A stretch of 36,932 nucleotides of DNA, taken from positions 1 through 36,932 of the IMG/VR virus record IMGVR_UViG_3300037963_002735; one strand, 5' to 3'. The stretch comes from a virus. This document shows, piece by piece, positions 23,719 to 28,275 of the stretch (its first letter is position 1; each line of letters starts with the position of its first letter). The position numbers and the translations under genes were made by a program. Under the pieces are notes generated by a model. That model had not been told where the DNA came from, ran no database searches, and saw only the letters and a program-made list of their open reading frames with translations.

Positions 23719-24108
23719 ATTTGTTAATTGATTTATTTACTTTACCAAGTGGGTGGGACACTCACTCAGAAGCGTGGAATGTTAGGGATTTGCACCCCTA
23801 CACCCTCTCCAAACAAGAACCCAATGAACATAGATCAAGCGCCTTTCACCTGATCGTCCGATCTTGCCTGTCATGTGTATTGCTAGCCTTGCCGTGTAAC
23901 GTCATTGAGCTACGCCTTCACTGTGCCTGCCGTGACTTTTGAAGATTGCTCTCAACTTCTGGTCCTCAACGCATGGCGTTTCCGCATGGCGTATATGGAC
24001 CTCAACTTATTAACAATACTTCTCCTGCCAGACAACTCATAGAGACTTACCACTTAACCTTAGGTGGATAAGTGTGCTCTTTCGCCTTGGCCACATTCCT
24101 TATGTTTG
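23719..24108 (-). ncRNA. Gene-free 390-base interval; candidate structured RNA (24099 to 23776)
   Basis: No convincing ORF on either strand. On the minus strand GGAATGT (24099-24093) can pair with ACATTCC (23782-23776). Immediately before the latter is a T-arm-like hairpin (TAGGG, loop GTGCAAAT, CCCTA; 23800-23783), followed by a single A as discriminator. That is the geometry of a tRNA or tmRNA 3' end with a 324-base span. Inside are several short hairpins (GATCG/CGATC, GAAG/CTTC, two copies of CGCATGGCG). However, the usual tmRNA GGTTTCGAC start and an ALAA-type tag were not found, and the D- and anticodon arms are not clear. A tRNA-like structured RNA is possible; function open. Confidence 0.35.
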
Positions 24109-24153
24109 TGGGAGTATTTACCCCCTCAAACTAGAGGGGGGTAAATACACCCA
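24109..24153 (-). repeat. Large intergenic hairpin, GTATTTA type
   Basis: Core arms GTATTTACCCCCTC (24114-24127) and GAGGGGGGTAAATAC (24134-24148) with loop AAACTA, lying eight bases beyond the stop of the 79-aa gene. Compared with the copies at 24432 and 25763, one A-T pair is replaced by a C-G pair, so pairing is kept. Confidence 0.75.
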
Positions 24154-24160
24154 ACACTTG

Positions 24161-24400
24161 TTAAACGGGGCTGTACACCCCTTCCAGATGCTCATTCATA
24201 GCGATAACAGCGTCGTCGTACGTGTCGTATTTCTTCGACATAATCGTAGACATTCCGTTGCCATCATCCAACGCACCTAGATCTACAGTCACCTGAAAGA
24301 AAAACCAATCACGATCTTCCATTTTGGATACAGATGCCGCCGTCACATAGGGTCTATCGTAGATACACTCCATGCTCTGGTTGATTTCTTTTGTTGTCAT
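24161..24400 (-). CDS. Small early protein, unknown (79 aa)
   Basis: ATG at 24400 with GGGGAGGT in the loop of a hairpin. Aromatic and acidic (CIYDRPYVTAASVSKMEDRDWFFFQVTVDLG), with C-terminal DTYDDAVIAMNEHLEGVY that could form a short helix. No Cys pairs or membrane segment. Part of a cluster of small leftward genes where phages usually keep host-takeover or counter-defence proteins; this specific role is not shown. Confidence 0.75.
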   Translation of the reverse strand: MTTKEINQSMECIYDRPYVTAASVSKMEDRDWFFFQVTVDLGALDDGNGMSTIMSKKYDTYDDAVIAMNEHLEGVYSPV

Positions 24401-24402
24401 AC

Positions 24403-24418
24403 CCGACCTCCCCGTCGG
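24403..24418 (-). promoter_or_regulatory. SD hairpin of the 79-aa gene
   Basis: On the coding strand CCGAC, loop GGGGAG, GTCGG: five perfect pairs, two bases before the ATG. Confidence 0.65.
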
Positions 24419-24427
24419 TGTTGTTGT

Positions 24428-24471
24428 GGGAGTATTTAACCCCTCAAACTAGAGGGGGTTAAATACACCCA
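24428..24471 (-). repeat. Large intergenic hairpin, GTATTTAA type
   Basis: Core arms GTATTTAACCCCTC (24432-24445) and GAGGGGGTTAAATAC (24452-24466), loop AAACTA, with an outer GGG/CCC extension across an A-A mismatch. Nine bases past the upstream gene's stop. Confidence 0.8.
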
Positions 24472-24479
24472 ACATTTGA

Positions 24480-24800
24480 TTACATCCCAGGTTCCCACGT
24501 ATCTTCGGTGAGAATCCAAGTCGAACGAACGTCATACTTAGATGTGAACACACCAGCTTCTAATAGCTGGTTCCCATACTCATACCGCTTACGGGAAATG
24601 TTTGCTTCCTTATGGACAGGTGGAACGATAGTTCCAGTCAAAGAGTAAACCGCTTCAGCGGTTTGCGCATCCAAGAAAGCCCGAACCAAATTCGCATCAG
24701 CACCGTCCAAAGGACGGAACCTAGCTCGAACAGTGGCACCCATACCTACGATGTCGCCACCTACAGCGTAAAGTGCTGCACCCTCTATCCAATTGCTCAT
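24480..24800 (-). CDS. Small early protein, unknown (106 aa)
   Basis: ATG at 24800 preceded by a hairpinned GGAGG. The protein has a hydrophobic Gly-rich N-terminus (IEGAALYAVGGDIVGMGATV), a middle DGADANLVRAFLDAQTAEAVY helix and a C-terminal aromatic end (STWILTEDTWEPGM). No family is recognised. It is separated from the neighbours on both sides by large hairpins, so it may be translated independently. Confidence 0.75.
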   Translation of the reverse strand: MSNWIEGAALYAVGGDIVGMGATVRARFRPLDGADANLVRAFLDAQTAEAVYSLTGTIVPPVHKEANISRKRYEYGNQLLEAGVFTSKYDVRSTWILTEDTWEPGM

Positions 24801-24804
24801 ATTT

Positions 24805-24820
24805 CCGATCCTCCAATCGG
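24805..24820 (-). promoter_or_regulatory. SD hairpin of the 106-aa gene
   Basis: On the coding strand CCGAT, loop TGGAGG, ATCGG: five perfect pairs with the complete Shine-Dalgarno in a six-base loop, four bases before the ATG. Confidence 0.7.
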
Positions 24821-24827
24821 TTGTTTA

Positions 24828-24877
24828 TTGGGGGTATTACACCCCTCACTACGTGAGGGGGGTGTAATACCTCCCAA
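24828..24877 (-). repeat. Large intergenic hairpin, GTATTACA type
   Basis: Arms GGTATTACACCCCTCAC and GTGAGGGGGGTGTAATACC pair with two extra G and a TAC loop, with an outer TTGGG/CCCAA extension past one bulged T. Three bases past the stop of the 58-aa gene. Closest in design to the copy at 22569. Confidence 0.8.
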
Positions 24878-24880
24878 ACT

Positions 24881-25057
24881 CTACTTTCGCTCGGCATCAA
24901 GCCGTGCCTGCCACCAAGCCTTCCACTCAGCTTCAGCACGAGCCTGCCTAGCCTTACGCTCTGCCTGTAAGCGTTCCCATTTCGCTATGAGCAACATATG
25001 TGACCAAGCGATAGCGAACCCAAACAACAGGTACGATGCAGCAGGAATATCAGGCAT
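24881..25057 (-). CDS. Small membrane protein with basic coiled tail (58 aa)
   Basis: A 58-codon ORF whose ATG overlaps the upstream stop (TGATG). Residues 6-25 (AASYLLFGFAIAWSHMLLIA) form one hydrophobic segment. Residues 26-58 are a charged, Ala/Arg/Trp-rich helix (KWERLQAERKARQARAEAEW). Likely a single-pass inner-membrane protein with a cytoplasmic basic tail. Co-translated with the 118-aa protein. Function unknown; an antiholin, superinfection or takeover role is possible but speculative. Confidence 0.72.
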   Translation of the reverse strand: MPDIPAASYLLFGFAIAWSHMLLIAKWERLQAERKARQARAEAEWKAWWQARLDAERK

Positions 25058-25413
25058 CACGCATTCACCTGCCAGTACTCACGAATATTCTGCAAAGCCT
25101 GCACATCATCGGGATGCCAAGTATCTCCAGATACTTTGAACTCGTCCTCTAACTCTGAAAGAGTCCCCTCGTGACCCTCATAGCCAAGGTAATACCACGA
25201 CACTAGATGACCGTCCTCTAGGACGGCAGTCTCGTAAGCCTCATTAGTGAGGAACACTTTGCCGCTGTGAGTATTAAACATAGGCCGCACCATGTCTGAC
25301 TCAAAGTCAGACGGCAACCCACACATATTCCATGCCGTAAGCAACTCAACAAGAATCTGCCGCTCACGAGCACCAAACCGACCTATGTCGGTAGTAACAA
25401 TATCATCATACAT
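25057..25413 (-). CDS. Small early protein, unknown (118 aa)
   Basis: The start at 25413 (MYDDIVTTD) is set by the hairpinned GGAGG upstream; the longer frame runs back through the hairpin. Soluble and acidic, with an N-terminal helical part (RERQILVELLTAWNMCGL) and a C-terminal WHPDDVQALQNIREYW. No motif is recognised. Its stop overlaps the next ATG, so the 58-aa membrane protein is probably made in step with it. Confidence 0.75.
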   Translation of the reverse strand: MYDDIVTTDIGRFGARERQILVELLTAWNMCGLPSDFESDMVRPMFNTHSGKVFLTNEAYETAVLEDGHLVSWYYLGYEGHEGTLSELEDEFKVSGDTWHPDDVQALQNIREYWQVNA

Positions 25414-25417
25414 TTTT

Positions 25418-25431
25418 CGGACCTCCATCCG
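25418..25431 (-). promoter_or_regulatory. SD hairpin of the 118-aa gene
   Basis: On the coding strand CGGA, loop TGGAGG, TCCG: four perfect pairs, four bases before the ATG. Confidence 0.65.
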
Positions 25432-25466
25432 TAATATTCCAATCAACATATCAAGAGATTGGGGCA

Positions 25467-25491
25467 GATCCACCACCAAAGGTGGTGAATC
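25467..25491 (-). repeat. Intergenic hairpin, CACCACC type
   Basis: CACCACC (25471-25477), loop AAA, GGTGGTG, with an outer GAT/ATC stem across one mismatch. Same position (12 bases past a stop) as the GTATTTAA hairpins but a different sequence. Confidence 0.7.
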
Positions 25492-25503
25492 CGACTCAAC
25501 CGC

Positions 25504-25731
25504 TTACTTATTGAGCAACTCGACACCCTTTTCAAGGGTCAAATCATAAGACAAGGCATACGCCCAGCCATCATATTCAGGCCGATTAAAGTCCTTAATA
25601 GCAACCACAAACGGTGCTTCAGGGAAGGGACATTCGTCCCTTTTCACTAGGATTCTAAAGAATCCAGGGTCGTTAGCAATTTCAACCTTGTCGATAATGG
25701 GATACCCATTAGCAGTGGTAATTTCATTCAT
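25504..25731 (-). CDS. Small early protein, unknown (75 aa)
   Basis: The ATG at 25731 is selected because the hairpinned GGAGG lies directly before it. Sequence MNEITTANGYPIIDKVEIAN, then DPGFFRILVKRDECPFPEAPFVVAIKDF and a C-terminal helix. Mixed alpha/beta, single Cys. Flanked by large hairpins on both sides. No family recognised. Confidence 0.75.
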   Translation of the reverse strand: MNEITTANGYPIIDKVEIANDPGFFRILVKRDECPFPEAPFVVAIKDFNRPEYDGWAYALSYDLTLEKGVELLNK

Positions 25732-25748
25732 CCGATTTCCTCCATCGG
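25732..25748 (-). promoter_or_regulatory. SD hairpin of the 75-aa gene
   Basis: On the coding strand CCGAT, loop GGAGGAA, ATCGG: five perfect pairs with the complete Shine-Dalgarno in the loop. The stem abuts the ATG directly. Confidence 0.7.
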
Positions 25749-25762
25749 TTTTGATAGTGAGA

Positions 25763-25797
25763 GTATTTAACCCCTCAAACAAGAGGGGGTTAAATAC
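25763..25797 (-). repeat. Large intergenic hairpin, GTATTTAA type
   Basis: GTATTTAACCCCTC (25763-25776), loop AAACAA, GAGGGGGTTAAATAC (25783-25797). Nearly identical arms to the copy at 24432, with one loop base changed. Confidence 0.8.
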
Positions 25798-25827
25798 ACT
25801 CAATCCAGCAGTTAGCTGATCTAACCC

Positions 25828-25849
25828 TCCAACCCCCTAAGGGGTTGGA
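25828..25849 (-). promoter_or_regulatory. Hairpin after the 57-aa gene
   Basis: TCCAACCCC (25828-25836), loop CTAA, GGGGTTGGA: nine perfect pairs, 32 bases past the stop at 25882. No U-run follows leftward. Could be a processing or stabilising element. Confidence 0.65.
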
Positions 25850-25881
25850 AAGAAAGAACAAACAACGCTGTAAGCGTTACC

Positions 25882-26055
25882 TCAATCCAATACCTTCGGC
25901 AAAGCAACAGCCAACAGCCCCATCAGATCTACGATCTGCTTCGGAGTCAAAGTCACTTTCATCTGAGATTGAGAAACCAAAATCCCTTGGGGATTCAACA
26001 CCTGCTCTTCAACAGAATCAGCAAAGACAGCAGTAAATTCAAAAGTTTTCATCAT
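25882..26055 (-). CDS. Small early protein, unknown (57 aa)
   Basis: A 57-codon ORF; its first ATG overlaps the upstream stop (TAATG), and a second in-frame ATG follows directly. Sequence MMKTFEFTAVFADSVEEQVL, then NPQGILVSQSQMKVTLTPKQ and a hydrophobic C-terminal helix IVDLMGLLAVALPKVLD. The last 17 residues could be amphipathic or peripherally membrane bound. It forms a coupled pair with the 56-aa gene. No family recognised. Confidence 0.7.
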   Translation of the reverse strand: MMKTFEFTAVFADSVEEQVLNPQGILVSQSQMKVTLTPKQIVDLMGLLAVALPKVLD

Positions 26056-26225
26056 TAGACTAACTCTCCAATCGCATCGAGATACCTCTCGATATCACCC
26101 AAAGCTCTCCTAATTTCAGGAGCAGTATTTCCAGCTTCAATCTGCTGAAGCAGCAACAATCTCATATTTTTGTAACCATCCAAAGATGGTTCCAAACTGA
26201 TAAAGCTAATTTCTTTATTTGCCAT
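26055..26225 (-). CDS. First gene of the leftward block, unknown (56 aa)
   Basis: The start at 26225 (MANKEISFIS) is used; an in-frame ATG at 26237 lies inside the Shine-Dalgarno and is not credible. Acidic helical protein: NMRLLLLQQIEAGNTAPEIRRALGDIERYLDAIGEL. It is the promoter-proximal gene after the divergent control region, so it is probably among the earliest products. Function unknown. Confidence 0.72.
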   Translation of the reverse strand: MANKEISFISLEPSLDGYKNMRLLLLQQIEAGNTAPEIRRALGDIERYLDAIGELV

Positions 26226-26242
26226 TTCGACCTCCATCGAAA
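26225..26242 (-). promoter_or_regulatory. SD hairpin of the 56-aa gene
   Basis: On the coding strand TTTCGA, loop TGGAGG, TCGAAA: six perfect pairs with the Shine-Dalgarno alone in the loop. The last paired base is the A of the ATG. Confidence 0.75.
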
Positions 26243-26254
26243 ATTTGGTTTGGG

Positions 26255-26291
26255 GTTTTCTCTCCCCTCAAAAAGAGGGGGGAGAGAAAAC
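26255..26291 (-). repeat. Large leader hairpin before the first early gene
   Basis: GTTTTCTCTCCCCTC (26255-26269), loop AAAAA, GAGGGGGGAGAGAAAAC (26275-26291), with two extra G as in the other copies. It occupies the same place relative to the SD hairpin as the intergenic hairpins, though here it is not preceded by a gene. Confidence 0.75.
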
Positions 26292-26399
26292 TCTTTCAAA
26301 GAGAATCAAGCTACTTTCAGAACCCCCAGCAAAACCCCCCAACCATCGAAGGGTTGCCACGAAGTGGCAGCGGTCCGCTATTTGCCACCACCAACAGCA

Positions 26400-26414
26400 A
26401 ATTACAGAGTAATT
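26400..26414. promoter_or_regulatory. Operator-like palindrome O1
   Basis: AATTAC, spacer AGA, GTAATT: perfect 6-bp arms with the same AGA spacer as O3. Confidence 0.45.
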
Positions 26415-26426
26415 CTGGGCCGTTTC

Positions 26427-26443
26427 CTAGTACAAAGTACTAG
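26427..26443. promoter_or_regulatory. Operator-like palindrome O2
   Basis: CTAGTAC, spacer AAA, GTACTAG: perfect 7-bp arms, six bases from O3. Confidence 0.6.
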
Positions 26444-26448
26444 TTTTT

Positions 26449-26469
26449 ACTTAGTACAGAGTACTAAGT
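26449..26469. promoter_or_regulatory. Operator-like palindrome O3
   Basis: Arms ACTTAGTAC and GTACTAAGT around spacer AGA: nine perfect pairs. Best match to a dimeric regulator site in this region. Confidence 0.65.
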
Positions 26470-26632
26470 GCAGCGGCGGTCCACCGAACTGGCCCAGCTT
26501 GCTGAAAGCAAGCCGCACGCACCCACCCCCCTGTGGGGGTACGCCCCCTTGCGCACGTATATGTATAGATATCCATTTGGAATGCGTTTGGTTTTTAGAA
26601 CTTGAATCCTTTGTCGCTGTATGCGCCAAAGT

Positions 26633-26653
26633 TCTTAGTTCCTAGTACTAAGT
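26633..26653. promoter_or_regulatory. Operator-like imperfect palindrome O4
   Basis: TCTTAGTTC, spacer CTA, GTACTAAGT: right half identical to O3; left half has two mismatches. Confidence 0.5.
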
Positions 26654-26710
26654 GTCAATCTCCATCCCTGGGGGGTATGGAGATTGGTACTAAGTAATTA
26701 CTTAGTATAG
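26645..26710 (-). promoter_or_regulatory. Leftward promoter/operator cassette B
   Basis: Half-site GTACTAAGT (26645-26653), two bases, a 10-bp hairpin CAATCTCCAT/ATGGAGATTG with an 11-base loop (26656-26686), two bases, palindrome ACTAAGTAATTACTTAGT (26689-26706) and the leftward box TATACT (26710-26705, partly overlapping). Same order and spacing as cassette A at 19796-19858 but a different hairpin sequence. It would drive the cluster of small early genes. No good -35 is visible. Confidence 0.65.
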
Positions 26711-26753
26711 GGGGAGAGTGTCCCGTTTTATTTACTGGTTGTGTGTGTTTGTA

Positions 26754-26763
26754 ACAGTACTGT
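26754..26763. promoter_or_regulatory. Short palindrome near the late start
   Basis: ACAGTACTGT, perfect 10-bp palindrome followed by CATATTCT, a possible rightward -10 (TATTCT); no -35 at normal spacing is evident. Confidence 0.35.
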
Positions 26764-26788
26764 CATATTCTAGTTAGGTGTCTGCTTG

Positions 26789-26800
26789 GGACATCTGTCC
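26789..26800. promoter_or_regulatory. Short palindrome upstream of small terminase
   Basis: GGACATCTGTCC: five-base arms around TC, 35 bases before the first late ATG. Could be an operator or a leader hairpin. Confidence 0.35.
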
Positions 26801-26834
26801 TATGGTGTGGGCATACAAATGAAGGAGCGCTTAC

Positions 26835-27305
26835 ATGCCACAGAATGGTGGAGGCCGAGGTTGGGCCTGGGACGAGGACTCAAACGAGAAAGTGATGCCT
26901 GACACTTGGAAGGCTTTACTGGATTGGTTGTTGCTTGGTCCTGAAAGGTCACCTAAGACTCAGAAGGAGTGGGCGGCTGAACAGGAAATCCATCAGGATT
27001 CTGTTCGCCGCATCAAAAGAGATCCACGGTTTATCCGTGAGTGGGATCGTCGTGCAGCAGAACTGAACATCAACCCTGAACGTGTTCAGAGCGTCATTGA
27101 TGCTCTTTGGCAGCAGGCTGCCAGTGGTGATGTGAAGGCTGCTTCTTTGTATTTGCAATACATTGAAAAGTTTACGCCGAAGCGTAAAGTGGTTATGGAA
27201 GATGAACGGGACGTTTCTGCTTTTAGTGATGACGAGCTTGCTTCGTTGTTGGAAGAAGAAGTTGCTTCTCTGCGATTAATTAAGGGTGGTTTGGAAGATG
27301 CCTAA
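26835..27305 (+). CDS. Terminase small subunit (probable)
   Basis: 156 residues; ATG preceded by GAAGGAG at the right distance. Residues 38-70 (SPKTQKEWAAEQEIHQDSVRRIKRDPRFIREWDRRAAEL, key T41, W45, H51, S54, R57) form a helix-turn-helix like the phBC6A51-type small terminases. An acidic tail follows (DERDVSAFSDDELASLLEEEV). It would recognise the packaging site and deliver DNA to the large terminase. It is the first gene of the late block, five genes before the large terminase. A host-type HTH regulator is the alternative, less likely from order. Confidence 0.8.
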   Translation: MPQNGGGRGWAWDEDSNEKVMPDTWKALLDWLLLGPERSPKTQKEWAAEQEIHQDSVRRIKRDPRFIREWDRRAAELNINPERVQSVIDALWQQAASGDVKAASLYLQYIEKFTPKRKVVMEDERDVSAFSDDELASLLEEEVASLRLIKGGLEDA

Positions 27306-27411
27306 GGTTGGCAAGAAACACTATTCATATACGTCTAAGGGTCGTGCTGCGGCTGCTAAAGAGGCGAAGCGTACTGGTAAGAAGGTTACGAATAAGCGGA
27401 AAAAGCGTTAA
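27298..27411 (+). CDS. Very small basic protein (37 aa)
   Basis: ATG lies in an 8-base overlap with the small terminase stop (ATGCCTAA). Sequence MPKVGKKHYSYTSKGRAAAA, then KEAKRTGKKVTNKRKKR. Very rich in Lys and Arg, without Cys. Its stop overlaps the next ATG (TAATG). Many phages carry such tiny basic proteins beside the terminase; they may bind DNA or be packaged, but no function is known. Confidence 0.72.
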   Translation: MPKVGKKHYSYTSKGRAAAAKEAKRTGKKVTNKRKKR

Positions 27412-27569
27412 TGGCTAAGAAGCCTGGTTTGTATGCAAATATTCATGCAAAACGGAAGCGTATTAAGGCTGGTAGTGGGGAGCGTATGAGGAAGCCTGGT
27501 GCTAAAGGTGCGCCTACAGCTAAGGCTTTTAAGCAATCTGCTAAAACTGCGAAGAAAAGGAAGCGATAG
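27411..27569 (+). CDS. Small basic protein, conserved in environmental phages (52 aa)
   Basis: Coupled at both ends (TAATG, TAGTG). Sequence begins MAKKPGLYANIHAKRKRIKA and continues GSGERMRKPGAKGAPTAKAF. The 'KPGLYANIHAKR.RI..GSGE.MR.PG.KGAPTA.AF..SAKTAK' pattern is one I recall from many marine and freshwater phages, always as a short late gene; no function is established. Highly basic, probably nucleic-acid or capsid associated. Confidence 0.8.
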   Translation: MAKKPGLYANIHAKRKRIKAGSGERMRKPGAKGAPTAKAFKQSAKTAKKRKR

Positions 27570-27835
27570 TGGCATCTAAACCTGATCCTCGATTAAAACG
27601 TGCTGGTGTTTCGGGTTATAACAAGCCGAAACGTACACCTAAACACCCTACGAAGTCGCATGTTGTTGTGGCTAAAGAAGGAAATCAGATTAAAACGATT
27701 CGTTTTGGTCAGCAGGGTAAGACTGGGGATAAGGGGAATACGGCTCGGTCTAGGTCGTTTAAGGCTCGTCATGCAAAGAATATTGCTAAGGGCAAGATGT
27801 CTGCGGCTTATTGGGCGAACAAGGTGAAGTGGTGA
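27569..27835 (+). CDS. Conserved basic phage protein (88 aa)
   Basis: GTG start overlapping the previous stop (TAGTG). The sequence has PRLKRAGVSGYNKPKRTPKH, SHVVVAKEGNQIKTIRFGQQ and a C-terminal SFKARHAKNIAKGKMSAAYW. The pattern 'RLKRAG..GYNKPKRTP.HP.KSH.VVAKEG..IK.IRFGQQG' is widespread in environmental phages, annotated as unknown-function. Strongly basic, beta-type core. Located between terminase subunits, so a packaging or internal DNA-binding role is plausible. Confidence 0.82.
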   Translation: MASKPDPRLKRAGVSGYNKPKRTPKHPTKSHVVVAKEGNQIKTIRFGQQGKTGDKGNTARSRSFKARHAKNIAKGKMSAAYWANKVKW

Positions 27836-27984
27836 CAGAACTGCAAGATTTACGTGATGATGGGATGTGGATGCAGCTAGAGGAGATGGGTGAACGCCCT
27901 GATTTGTTGCGTGATCCATTTGAAGATGATGAACCATTGGAGTGTGGTTTGGATAACCCTGAGGTGTGTGAGTCTTGCCAGTAG
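27832..27984 (+). CDS. Small acidic protein with Cys motif (50 aa)
   Basis: GTG start in a 4-base overlap (GTGA) with the previous stop. Acidic (MTELQDLRDDGMWMQLEEMG) and ending CGLDNPEVCESCQ, with three cysteines that could bind a metal. The next start is ten bases downstream after GGGGGCGG. Unknown function. Confidence 0.65.
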   Translation: MTELQDLRDDGMWMQLEEMGERPDLLRDPFEDDEPLECGLDNPEVCESCQ

Positions 27985-27993
27985 GGGGCGGTT

Positions 27994-28275
27994 ATGGAGA
28001 TAGAGGATGTTGCGGAGAGGGCGGATGTTTGGTCGGAGGCGATCAAAAAGATTGTTGCAGCGATTACTGCTGCTGTGGTGGCGTTGATTGCCGCTGTCAG
28101 CGGTGTGTCGATGCTGTGGTCTGATGATAAAGAGGAGCCTGCGCCTATAGTAAGAACTGATTTGGTGCCTGGTTATGGGCCTCAGTGTTCTCAGCTTTAC
28201 AATACGATTGACCATACTTGGACTGAGCAACAGTGGTCTGTGTGGGAGCAGTTGAAGAAAGATTTGAATTGTTAG
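27994..28275 (+). CDS. Small single-pass membrane protein (93 aa)
   Basis: Residues 18-42 (KKIVAAITAAVVALIAAVSGVSMLW) form one clear membrane helix after an acidic N-terminus. Residues 43-93 are polar with two cysteines (PQCSQLYN and DLNC) and would face outside in an N-in topology. The next gene (large terminase) starts immediately after its stop. Lysis accessory or spanin-like roles are possible, but position beside terminase is unusual for them. No family recognised. Confidence 0.68.
   Translation: MEIEDVAERADVWSEAIKKIVAAITAAVVALIAAVSGVSMLWSDDKEEPAPIVRTDLVPGYGPQCSQLYNTIDHTWTEQQWSVWEQLKKDLNC

Larger units (their letters stand above)
26292..26834. promoter_or_regulatory. Divergent control region between early and late blocks (543 bases, no gene)
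   Basis: No ORF here is convincing; a 131-codon plus-strand frame crosses the hairpins and lacks a proper start. The region holds a series of perfect or near-perfect palindromes built from GTACTAAGT-like half-sites (26400-26707), hairpins at 26497-26513 (GCTTGC, loop TGAAA, GCAAGC), 26525-26540 (ACCCCC, CTGT, GGGGGT) and 26656-26686, a leftward TATACT box (26710-26705), and palindromes nearer the late block at 26754 and 26789. It probably contains both early and late promoters and perhaps the replication origin; the last is speculation. Confidence 0.7.

Noticed and set aside
23776-23860. Ordinary 70-90 base tRNA ending at the T-arm-like hairpin
   Set aside because: No acceptor partner, D-arm or anticodon arm is found within normal distance; only the distant GGAATGT pairs.
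24612-25139. 175-codon plus-strand ORF across early genes
   Set aside because: It spans two minus-strand genes and two conserved hairpins, and has no SD.
22569-25797. Repeated hairpins as a CRISPR array
   Set aside because: Units are hundreds of bases apart with genes between them, and arms differ; there are no regular spacers and no cas genes beyond a Cas4-like exonuclease.
22569-25797. Repeated hairpins as rho-independent terminators
   Set aside because: No U-run follows the stem on either strand in any copy; the outer stem is A/T-rich on both sides instead.
26250-26645. 131-codon plus-strand ORF in the control region
   Set aside because: It crosses hairpins and operator palindromes, has no ribosome-binding site and a Pro/Ser/Cys-rich composition without protein character; best read as chance.
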